DNA of 62,139 nucleotides from Candidatus Allofournierella merdigallinarum (GTDB lineage Bacteria > Bacillota > Clostridia > Oscillospirales > Ruminococcaceae), in the NCBI GenBank assembly GCA_019117205.1, contig DXAC01000001.1:1-62139 (forward strand), in the 5' to 3' direction. The notes under the pieces were generated by a model that worked only from the letters and a program-made list of their open reading frames with translations, did not search any database and was not told where the DNA came from. The translations under genes and the position numbers were made by a program. Position 1 is the stretch's first letter. Each line of letters opens with the position of its first letter. This document shows positions 25,139-31,922 of this stretch, in pieces.

Positions 25139-26257
25139 TTAAGCAATACAATAATGCAGGGCCAGCAGCACCGCCAGCAGCCCCACATTGGCCAGGGTGA
25201 ACCAGAACAGGTACCGTGGCCGCAGGGCGGGGTATGCCTTGGCGAAGAATTTGTAGGAGATGAGGCTGGCCATGGAGGCGATCAGGGTGCCCAGGCCGCC
25301 CAGGTCGCAGCCGACGATCAGGGCGGGCCAGTTTTCGCTGTACCGCGCCAGCAGCAGGGCGGCGGGCACGTTGCTGATCACCTGGCTGGCGGCCACCGCC
25401 ACCGCCACCTCCCGGCCGGCCAGGGCCTGCTCCAACAGGGCGGAGAAGGCAGGCAGCCGGCCCGTGTTGCCGATGAAGACGAAAAAGGCCACAAAGGCGC
25501 CCAGCAGCGAGTAGTCCAGCTTTGCCAGCAAAGGCCGGTCCGCCGCCAGCAGGAAGGCCAGCGTGGCGGCGGCCGCCGCCAGGGGCGGCAGCACCTTGGC
25601 GATGCACAAAAGGCACAGCGCCCCGCCGCCGGCGTACCACCAGGCCCGGCCGCCCCACCGCACCGCCGGCGGGTCCACCCGGGCGGTCACCGGCCCGCTT
25701 TTGGGGGCCAGGGCCAGCAGGGCCAGCAGCGCCCCCGAGGCGGCCACATAGGGGGCCAGCAGGGCGCAGAACGCGGCGAAGCCCATCCCCGACCGGTTGT
25801 AGAGGTAGAGGTTCTGGGGGTTGCCCATGGGGGTGAACATGCTGCCCAGGTTGGCAGCCAGGGTCTGGAGCACCACCAGGGGGATGGCCAGCCGCCGGCA
25901 GTCGGCCATTTCCAGCACCACCAGCCCAAAGGGCACAAAGGTGATCAGCGCCACGTCGTTGGTCACCAGCATACTGACAAAAAAGGGCAGGGCCACCAGG
26001 GCCAGCAGCATCCGCCGGGTGGTGGCGGTACGCCGCAGCAGCGCCGCGCCCACCGCGTCGAACAGGCCCAGCTGTTGCAGGCCCTTGGTCACCGCCATCA
26101 GGCTGAACAAAAGGGCCAGGGTGTCCCAGTCGATGTAGGCAAGATAGCCCTTGTCCGGCGGCACCGCCGCCATGGAGGCCAGCGCCAGCAGCGCTGCCAC
26201 CACCAGCACCGCCTCCGCCTTGGCAAAGGCCAGCGCCCGCTGTGTGAATGTTTTCAT
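25139..26257 (-). CDS. ArsB/SLC13-type anion permease
   Basis: A 372-residue polytopic permease of the ArsB/NhaD-SLC13 superfamily, with about ten helices. Diagnostic parts are LVTNDVALITFVPFGLVVLE and the re-entrant-type ANLGSMFTPMGNPQNLYLY. I chose the ATG at 26257, with GGGAAGAGG upstream; an earlier in-frame ATG (26347) lies in the AAA+ gene. The substrate is not clear: no arsR, arsA or arsC is nearby. It lies 73 bases after the AAA+ gene on the same strand and could be the last member of that operon. Confidence 0.85.
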   Translation of the reverse strand: MKTFTQRALAFAKAEAVLVVAALLALASMAAVPPDKGYLAYIDWDTLALLFSLMAVTKGLQQLGLFDAVGAALLRRTATTRRMLLALVALPFFVSMLVTNDVALITFVPFGLVVLEMADCRRLAIPLVVLQTLAANLGSMFTPMGNPQNLYLYNRSGMGFAAFCALLAPYVAASGALLALLALAPKSGPVTARVDPPAVRWGGRAWWYAGGGALCLLCIAKVLPPLAAAAATLAFLLAADRPLLAKLDYSLLGAFVAFFVFIGNTGRLPAFSALLEQALAGREVAVAVAASQVISNVPAALLLARYSENWPALIVGCDLGGLGTLIASMASLISYKFFAKAYPALRPRYLFWFTLANVGLLAVLLALHYCIA

Positions 26258-26330
26258 ATCCTCTTCCCACCTGTTTGCCGCAAAGAGGCGCCCCACCGCC
26301 GGGCGGGGCGCGTTTGCCGGTTTGTTTGTT

Positions 26331-28430
26331 TCAGTCGTCCAGCTCAAAGTCGCCGGCCTGTAATTCGTCCAGCGCCGCGTCCGGCTCGGCGGCCAGCCGC
26401 CGGCCCTGGTTCAGAATGGCCTGTTCCAGCTTGTTGCGGGCCATGCGGCCGTTGCCGTTTTCGGCGGCGTTTTCCGCCTGCTTGCGGTCGTAGTAGGCCC
26501 GCAGGGGCCCGTCGCAGTTGGCCGCCAGCCGATAGCCCCGGCCGCGGGCGTTGATCTTCGTGATGGCCAGCAGCTCGGCCCCGGTGTAGTCCGGGAACTC
26601 GATCTTGTTGGGAAAGCGGCTTCGCAGGCCGCTGTTCGCCTCTAAAAATTCCTCCATCTCTTTGGTGTAGCCCGCCAGGATGACCACCAGGTCCTCCCGC
26701 TCGTCCTCCATGCCCTTGACCAGGGTGTCGATGGCCTCCAAGCCGAAAGAGTCCTCCTCGCCCCGCCAGAGGGAGTAGGCCTCGTCGATGAACAGCACCC
26801 CGCCGACGGCGGACTGGATCACCTTTTGGGTGAGGGGGGCGGTATGGCCCACATAGCGGCCCACCAGGTCCGCCCGGCTCACCTCCACCAGCTGCCCGCC
26901 GGACAGCGCCCCGATGGCCTTGAGATACCTGCCCACCAGCCGGGCGATGGTGGTCTTGCCGGTGCCCGGGTTGCCGGTGAAGATCATGTGCATGGTGAGG
27001 CTGGCCGTTTTCATGCCGGCGGCCGCCCGGCGCCTTTGGGCGGCGATGTTGTCCTGCAAGCGCAGCACGTAGTCCTTGACCTCGTCCAGGCCCACGATGG
27101 AGGCCAGCTCCGCCTTGACCGCCTCCAGGTCGCCGGTATATTCCCCGGGCAGCACCGCCAGCAGGTCCAGGGGCGCGCCGCCGTCAAAGCGCACGATGAC
27201 CCGGCCCGCCTCGTCCCGGCCCAGGGCCGCGGCGGACGCGGCCTGCCCCCGCAGCTTGTACTCCGCCAAAGCGGCAAAGCACCGCTGGCAGAAGTCGGCC
27301 AGCAGGCCCACCCCCTGGCGGCCCTTGTCCGCCGCCAGGTCCGCCAGGCCGCTGCCGGGGGCGGCGGCCTCCACCGTCAGGGCCCAGCCCAGCCGCTCCC
27401 TGGCCCGGCGGGCCAGCTCGTTGAGCTGCCGGCCGGCGATGGCCAGCAGTTCCTCGCCGGAGAAAGGCTGGGCCTCGCACTCGTCCCCCACCGCGGCGGC
27501 GAACTTCGCCCCCAGCACCTCCGCCAGGCCCCGCACCCCCTCCGGGCACAGGAAGATCAGATACTTGCCGCCGGCGCCCAGCGAGCCCACCGCGCCGGGG
27601 GCCAGGGCGTTGCCGGCCTCCACCAGGATGCCCTTTTGCAGCACATACCGGCTGGACAGCCGGGCGCTGCCGGCAAGGGCCAGCTGGGCCAGCAGGGCCA
27701 GGCAGCCCGGGTGGCACTGGCCGGCGTTTTCAAACACCAGCGCCTGGTCCGGCCCCGCCAGGGCGGCGTAGAGATCCTGCAAAAAGAGCTTCTCCTGCTC
27801 CGGCCCCGGGTAGAGGGCCAGGTCCATCCAGGCCACCTGGCCCCCCAGCAGCCCCTCGGCCGCCAGGGCCCGGGCGGTCTCGGCCAGGGCGTAGTGCCGG
27901 CCCCGGCCGGGCTTGCCCGCCACCACGATGACGTTTTTCACCTCGTCCTGCCCCCGGCCCAGCACAAAGGGCCGGCGGAAAGCCGCCAGCAGCCGGGCGG
28001 CAAATTCCCGCTGCCCCACCAGCGCCTCCCGCTGCCGTTCGGCCGCCGCCGCAAAGGCGGCGTCGGTGTCTTTGGGGGCGGCGGGCACGGAGGCTGCCGC
28101 CGCCTGGCCGGGGGCGAGCAGGCCGTCCCGCTCCATCTCCCGGGCAAGGCCCTGGCCCAGCCGGGCGATCTCCCGGGCCTGGTCCTCCAGCTGCTTTGTC
28201 AGCGCCTCGCTGTTCTGCAAAAGCCGCCGGCCGTCGGCGGCTTCGGCTGCTTTCCGCGCCTGGCCGGTGCGGGCGGCGGCCTGCTCCAGCTGCTTTTGTG
28301 CCCGGGCCAGCGCCTCATCGGCCGTGTCCGGGCGGGAGGGGGCCGCATCCGGGCTCTTCCCGCCGAAATGCAGCCGGCCGCCGGGGCCGAACACCCCGTT
28401 CATCAGGTCTTCCCAGTCGTTGGTAGGCAT
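26331..28430 (-). CDS. Tandem AAA+ protein, SpoVK/CbxX-like second domain
   Basis: A 699-residue cytoplasmic protein with two ATPase folds. Residues 35-110 look coiled-coil (many Ala, Glu, Gln, Arg). The first ATPase domain is degenerate: the P-loop reads GKPGRGRH at 172-179, lacking the Lys-Thr pair, and its Walker B acid is unclear. The second is intact and of the CbxX/SpoVK type: GNPGTGKTT at 486, VLFIDEA at 545, and an arginine finger near LRSRFPNK at 602. GGAGGGG precedes the ATG. Three bases separate it from the Cys-tailed membrane protein gene. CbxX-like motors reshape modified or inhibited proteins. Confidence 0.85.
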   Translation of the reverse strand: MPTNDWEDLMNGVFGPGGRLHFGGKSPDAAPSRPDTADEALARAQKQLEQAAARTGQARKAAEAADGRRLLQNSEALTKQLEDQAREIARLGQGLAREMERDGLLAPGQAAAASVPAAPKDTDAAFAAAAERQREALVGQREFAARLLAAFRRPFVLGRGQDEVKNVIVVAGKPGRGRHYALAETARALAAEGLLGGQVAWMDLALYPGPEQEKLFLQDLYAALAGPDQALVFENAGQCHPGCLALLAQLALAGSARLSSRYVLQKGILVEAGNALAPGAVGSLGAGGKYLIFLCPEGVRGLAEVLGAKFAAAVGDECEAQPFSGEELLAIAGRQLNELARRARERLGWALTVEAAAPGSGLADLAADKGRQGVGLLADFCQRCFAALAEYKLRGQAASAAALGRDEAGRVIVRFDGGAPLDLLAVLPGEYTGDLEAVKAELASIVGLDEVKDYVLRLQDNIAAQRRRAAAGMKTASLTMHMIFTGNPGTGKTTIARLVGRYLKAIGALSGGQLVEVSRADLVGRYVGHTAPLTQKVIQSAVGGVLFIDEAYSLWRGEEDSFGLEAIDTLVKGMEDEREDLVVILAGYTKEMEEFLEANSGLRSRFPNKIEFPDYTGAELLAITKINARGRGYRLAANCDGPLRAYYDRKQAENAAENGNGRMARNKLEQAILNQGRRLAAEPDAALDELQAGDFELDD

Positions 28431-28433
28431 GGC

Positions 28434-29522
28434 TCACCCCTCCTCCTTTTGCAGTTTGGCCCGCAGGGCGGCGGCGTCCACCGCCCCTTTCAGCTCCTTG
28501 GCGCTGCATCCGGCCCGGCCGCCGCCGGCGCAGGCACAGGCGCAGGCGCAGGAGACACAGGCGCAGGCGCAGGCACAGCCTCCGCCCGACCGCCGCCCCG
28601 CGCCGGAGCCCCGGCTGGAGCCGCCGCCAAAGCCGCCGGAGGAGCCGCTTCCGCCGCCCCGGGGCGGGCGGGGCCCGCCGTGGTAGTGGGGCCCGAACCA
28701 GCCAAAGCCCCCGAAAAAGTAGTCGCCGGACAGGCGCCGGATGAGGATCCAGAGGATCATGGCGGTGACCACCAGCAACCAAAGCGCCTGGGTCATATCC
28801 AGGCTGCCGTGATACTGCACAGAGTCCGGGCCATACCCGCCGGTGTCAGCGCTGCCCCGGTCCAGAGCGGGGTCCAGGGGCGCGGCGGCAAAGGCGCTTT
28901 GGTCCGGGTAGTCAGCGGTAAAGGTGAGCCGGGCGCCCTCGGGCAGGTCGGTCCACTCGCCCTGCACCCCGTTCGGGGTGTCGATCAGGTCACCGGTCAC
29001 CGGCGAACCGTCCAGTTTGGCGGCGTAGCTGGCCCGGGCGGCGCCGTCCTCCCAGGTAAAGGTGAGCTGTTTTGTCTTGGCCTCGTCGAACCAGCCGGGG
29101 GTAAATTCAAAATTCACCGAGCCGTCGTCGTAGAGCTCATAGATGTGGGTCACCTGGAGGGTGAACTCGAGGCGCACCGTCTCGCCGGCGTAGTAGCGCC
29201 GGTCCAGGTCCAGCCGGACATAGTCGCCCCCCTCCGACCAGGGATAGAGGCTGGCGATGGTGTCGCTCTGGCGCACCGGCTCCACGTTCTGGTTGGGCAC
29301 CCCGATCTTCACCCACTCCAGCGGGCCGGCGCTGGTGGAGTCCAGCACTTTCCAGTGGATGTCGTAGTCGATCTCGGCGCTGCCGTCCGGCTGCAGGCGC
29401 ACGGTGATGAAGTACTTTTCGATCTCGTCCAGGTTGGCGGCGCTCACCGCCGGGCACAGCAGCAGCGCCGCGGCCAGCGCCAGCGCGGCCAGGACCAGCG
29501 CGAAGCGTTTTATCCCTTTCAT
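28434..29522 (-). CDS. Membrane protein with cytoplasmic Cys-Ala repeat tail
   Basis: A 362-residue protein. Residues 1-28 are a signal peptide. Residues 30-240 form an extracytoplasmic beta-rich domain resembling DUF2207 in outline, and one membrane helix spans 243-263. The C-terminal 100 residues should face the cytoplasm: a Gly/Ser/Arg-rich linker, then residues 316-339 with nine cysteines. Four alternate with Ala, then Val-Ser, then four more alternate with Ala, then GGGRAGC. The gene starts inside the stop of the radical SAM gene (ATGA). The tail could be a modification target or a metal site. I do not know a described function. Confidence 0.85.
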   Translation of the reverse strand: MKGIKRFALVLAALALAAALLLCPAVSAANLDEIEKYFITVRLQPDGSAEIDYDIHWKVLDSTSAGPLEWVKIGVPNQNVEPVRQSDTIASLYPWSEGGDYVRLDLDRRYYAGETVRLEFTLQVTHIYELYDDGSVNFEFTPGWFDEAKTKQLTFTWEDGAARASYAAKLDGSPVTGDLIDTPNGVQGEWTDLPEGARLTFTADYPDQSAFAAAPLDPALDRGSADTGGYGPDSVQYHGSLDMTQALWLLVVTAMILWILIRRLSGDYFFGGFGWFGPHYHGGPRPPRGGGSGSSGGFGGGSSRGSGAGRRSGGGCACACACVSCACACACAGGGRAGCSAKELKGAVDAAALRAKLQKEEG

Positions 29523-30904
29523 TGGACGCCCTCCTTTTGCCGAAGCTGGCAGATATGGTCCATTTTGGCGCTCTCGGCCCGGATGGCCGCGCACCGGGGG
29601 CTGTGCCAGATGGCGCTCCAGTCGCTTGTGAGGATGTTGCCCAGCTCCCCGCCGGAAAGCCAGCTCTGGCAGGGCACCACCGTGCCGTCCGGGGCAAGGG
29701 CCATGTTGCTCAGGCAGGCCCCGCAGGTGGGGGCCATGGGCAGCCCCAGGCCCAGCAGCGTCTCGGCGGGCAGCCAGCCGGGGCTGGTGAAGTCGATCTC
29801 CATGCCATTTTCGGCGCAGTATGCCACCGCCCGGCGCAGGATATCCTCCAGCGCTTCGGGGGCAAGGCGGGTGGCCCGGCTGCCCTCGGTGAGGGCCGCC
29901 CCGGTGGGGATGAGCCCCGAGCAGGTGACATAGCGCACCCCCAGGCCGTGGAGGAACTCCAGAGTGGCGGCGTAGTGGGCATTGCGGCTGCAAAGGGGGG
30001 TGTTCACGCTCACCGAGAGCCCCGCCGCCAAAGCGTTGCGGATGCCCGCCACCGTGTCGTCAAAGCCCGGCGCACCCACCAGCTCGTTGTGGACGCTCTC
30101 GTCGGCGCTGTACAGGGTGATCTGCACACTGTCCAGGCTCGCTTCATAAAGGGCCTTGCAGAGCTCCGGGGTGAGCAGCCGGCCGTTGGTATTCAGCCGG
30201 GTGACGAACCAGCGGGCGGCGTCCACCAGCTCCACCAGGTCGGGCCGCAGGGTGGGCTCCCCGCCGGTGAAAGTGACCTGGGGCACCCCCGCCTTTTGCA
30301 GCTTTTCCAGCGCCCGCTTCCAGTCGGCGGTGCTCAGCTCCCCCGCGCCCGCGTCCCGCTGGCCGGCGGCGTAGCAGTGCAGGCACTTCTGGTTGCAGTT
30401 CCAGCGGCCCTCCTTTTCCATGGCGCTGATCATCAGGTCCATCCGGTGGGGGGCGGTCATCCGGGGGGCGTAGTCCCCCAGGCTGATGGGAGCCACCGCC
30501 TCCTGCGGCTCCTCGCCCCGGGCGATGGCGATGAAGCTCTGGAGCATCCGGTCCAGCTCGGCGCGCATCCGGGCCGGCTTCACCCCCGGATACACCCGCC
30601 GGGCGGCGGCCACCGCGGCGGCGGCGATGTCCTCCAGCGTCTCGTCCGGGATCTCCCGCCCCGCCCAGGGCTCCAGCGCGTCCATCAGGCAGGCCAGCAG
30701 CACCGCCCAGGAGATGTTCAGCGGCAGCACGTCCCGCCCGTTCACGATGACCAGGTAGGGCACGCTGCGCCGCAGGCTGGCGGCGGGGGGCAGCAGATGC
30801 AGCCGCACCACCCCCGGGCCGCCCGGGTCCAGGGTGATGTGCCGCACCTGGCACAGGTGTTTTTTGCGGTAGAGGAATTCCCGCAGGGTGACAAGGTCGA
30901 TCAT
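29519..30904 (-). CDS. Radical SAM/SPASM protein, likely peptide or protein maturase
   Basis: A 461-residue enzyme. Residues 1-130 hold a small domain that may be a PqqD-like recognition element (VPYLVIVNGRDVLPLN). The radical SAM barrel follows with the cluster motif C-X3-C-X2-C at 170, 174 and 177 (CNQKCLHCYA), and the SAM-binding TFTGGEPTLRPDL. The C-terminus is SPASM/Twitch-like, with cysteines at 394, 397, 412, 438 and 452 (CGACLSNMALAPDGTVVPC). I chose the ATG at 30904, after AAAGGAGA. Such enzymes install thioether or C-C links in ribosomal peptides. The translationally coupled Cys-tailed protein is the natural candidate substrate. Confidence 0.9.
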   Translation of the reverse strand: MIDLVTLREFLYRKKHLCQVRHITLDPGGPGVVRLHLLPPAASLRRSVPYLVIVNGRDVLPLNISWAVLLACLMDALEPWAGREIPDETLEDIAAAAVAAARRVYPGVKPARMRAELDRMLQSFIAIARGEEPQEAVAPISLGDYAPRMTAPHRMDLMISAMEKEGRWNCNQKCLHCYAAGQRDAGAGELSTADWKRALEKLQKAGVPQVTFTGGEPTLRPDLVELVDAARWFVTRLNTNGRLLTPELCKALYEASLDSVQITLYSADESVHNELVGAPGFDDTVAGIRNALAAGLSVSVNTPLCSRNAHYAATLEFLHGLGVRYVTCSGLIPTGAALTEGSRATRLAPEALEDILRRAVAYCAENGMEIDFTSPGWLPAETLLGLGLPMAPTCGACLSNMALAPDGTVVPCQSWLSGGELGNILTSDWSAIWHSPRCAAIRAESAKMDHICQLRQKEGVQ

Positions 30905-30945
30905 GGCGCTCTTCTCCTTTTTTGGGGCGAACGGTTTGCCGCCTG

Positions 30946-30965
30946 TTGTACCACATTGTACCACA
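30946..30965 (-). repeat. Tandem 10-base repeat over the radical SAM operon promoter
   Basis: TTGTACCACA occurs twice head to tail on the plus strand (30946-30955, 30956-30965). The minus-strand reading gives two TGGTACAA(T/C) units, of which the upstream one is the likely -10. It may be a regulator site with a period of one helix turn, or simply two alternative -10 elements. Confidence 0.6.
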
Positions 30966-30983
30966 CCCGGCCTGCCAAAAAAA
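30955..30983 (-). promoter_or_regulatory. Promoter of the radical SAM operon
   Basis: Reading the minus strand, TGGTACAAT gives an extended -10 at 30960-30955. Seventeen bases upstream the -35 position is a T run, so the -35 is poor. The leader before the radical SAM ATG is about 45 bases. Confidence 0.55.
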
Positions 30984-31107
30984 GAGCGGCGGCCCTCCCT
31001 TTTTGCCCGTCGCGGCCGCTTTTGTCTCTCCGGGAGGCGGGCGCTGTCCCCCCTTTGTATTTTTATCCTTTTTCGGCGGGAAAAGGAGGGGGTTTTCATA
31101 GATATTT

Positions 31108-31119
31108 TACAAATTTGTA
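31108..31119 (+). promoter_or_regulatory. Palindrome upstream of the ABC transporter operon
   Basis: TACAAATTTGTA is a perfect 12-base palindrome about 25 bases before the -10 of the ABC transporter genes, where an activator would bind. It fits the general TnACA-N4-TGTA shape of boxes used by BceR-type response regulators. No regulator gene is adjacent. Confidence 0.45.
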
Positions 31120-31142
31120 CACACAACCGACGATTTTTTTCA

Positions 31143-31148
31143 TATAAT
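31143..31148 (+). promoter_or_regulatory. -10 element of the ABC transporter operon
   Basis: A consensus TATAAT lies 55 bases before the ATPase ATG. No good -35 lies 16-18 bases upstream (cacaca), and TTGTAC is 22 bases away. This suggests a promoter that needs an activator, consistent with the palindrome just upstream. Confidence 0.6.
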
Positions 31149-31202
31149 TAAGAGTGAGGCAGTCTTTGTGCTGCAACGACTTTTTTGCCGAGGTGATCCT
31201 GC

Positions 31203-31916
31203 ATGGACAGACCCGACCATTTTGTAGTCTTCGACCGGGTGTGCAAGTATTACCGGATGGGGGAGGTGCGCATCGCCGCCGCCGACCACATCAGCTTTAC
31301 CATCGACAAGGGGGAGTTCTGCGTCATCGTGGGGCCCTCCGGCGCGGGCAAGACCACCGTGCTCAACATGCTGGGCGGCATGGACACCTGTGACGAGGGC
31401 CACATCTGGCTGGACGGCGCCGAGGTCAGCGCCATGAGCCAGCGCCAGCTCACCGCCTACCGCCGCCACGACGTGGGCTTTGTCTTCCAGTTCTACAACC
31501 TGGTGCAGAACCTCACCGCCCTGGAAAACGTGGAGCTGGCCAGCGAGATCTGCCGCGACCCCCTGGACGCTGCCGACACCCTGGCCCACGTGGGCCTTGC
31601 CGAGCGCACCGCCAACTTCCCCGCCCAGCTGTCGGGCGGCGAGCAGCAGCGGGTGTCCATCGCCCGGGCGCTGGCCAAAAACCCCAAGATCCTGCTGTGC
31701 GACGAACCCACCGGCGCGCTGGACTACAACACCGGCAAGCAGGTGCTCAAACTTTTGCAGGACACCTGCCGGAACACCGGCCGCACGGTGATCGTGATCA
31801 CCCACAACAGCGCCCTCACCGCCATGGCCGACCGGGTCATCCGCATCAAGAGCGGCCAGGCCATCTCCAACGAGACAAACCCCCACCCCACCCCGGTGGA
31901 AGAGATCGAGTGGTGA
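31203..31916 (+). CDS. ABC transporter ATPase, MacB/LolD-like
   Basis: A 237-residue ATPase that powers a FtsX-type permease. It has Walker [10 protein letters not shown] near residue 44, the Q-loop [16 protein letters not shown] typical of MacB/LolD/BceA ATPases, signature [15 protein letters not shown], Walker [13 protein letters not shown] and H-loop ITHN. AGGTGA lies before the ATG. Six bases separate it from the permease. Such pairs do not import sugars; they act on envelope peptides, lipids or antibiotics by mechanical coupling. Confidence 0.93.
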   Translation: MDRPDHFVVFDRVCKYYRMGEVRIAAADHISFTIDKGEFCVIVGPSGAGKTTVLNMLGGMDTCDEGHIWLDGAEVSAMSQRQLTAYRRHDVGFVFQFYNLVQNLTALENVELASEICRDPLDAADTLAHVGLAERTANFPAQLSGGEQQRVSIARALAKNPKILLCDEPTGALDYNTGKQVLKLLQDTCRNTGRTVIVITHNSALTAMADRVIRIKSGQAISNETNPHPTPVEEIEW

Positions 31917-31922
31917 TATTTT

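Noticed and set aside
25139-26257. Assignment of the permease as an arsenite pump (ArsB)
   Set aside because: The fold matches the wider ArsB/NhaD/SLC13 group, but no ars genes are nearby, so only the superfamily is supported.
28506-28577. Cys-Ala alternation as a frame or sequencing artefact
   Set aside because: The frame continues to an in-place stop just before the AAA+ ribosome site, codons are mixed (TGC and TGT) and the pattern ends in GGGRAGC in a non-repetitive way. A simple slippage product would be more uniform.
30983-31025. A terminator between the divergent radical SAM and ABC units
   Set aside because: AGCGGC and GCCGCT could pair with T runs on both sides, but the loop is long, the second half of the stem mismatches, and no gene ends there.
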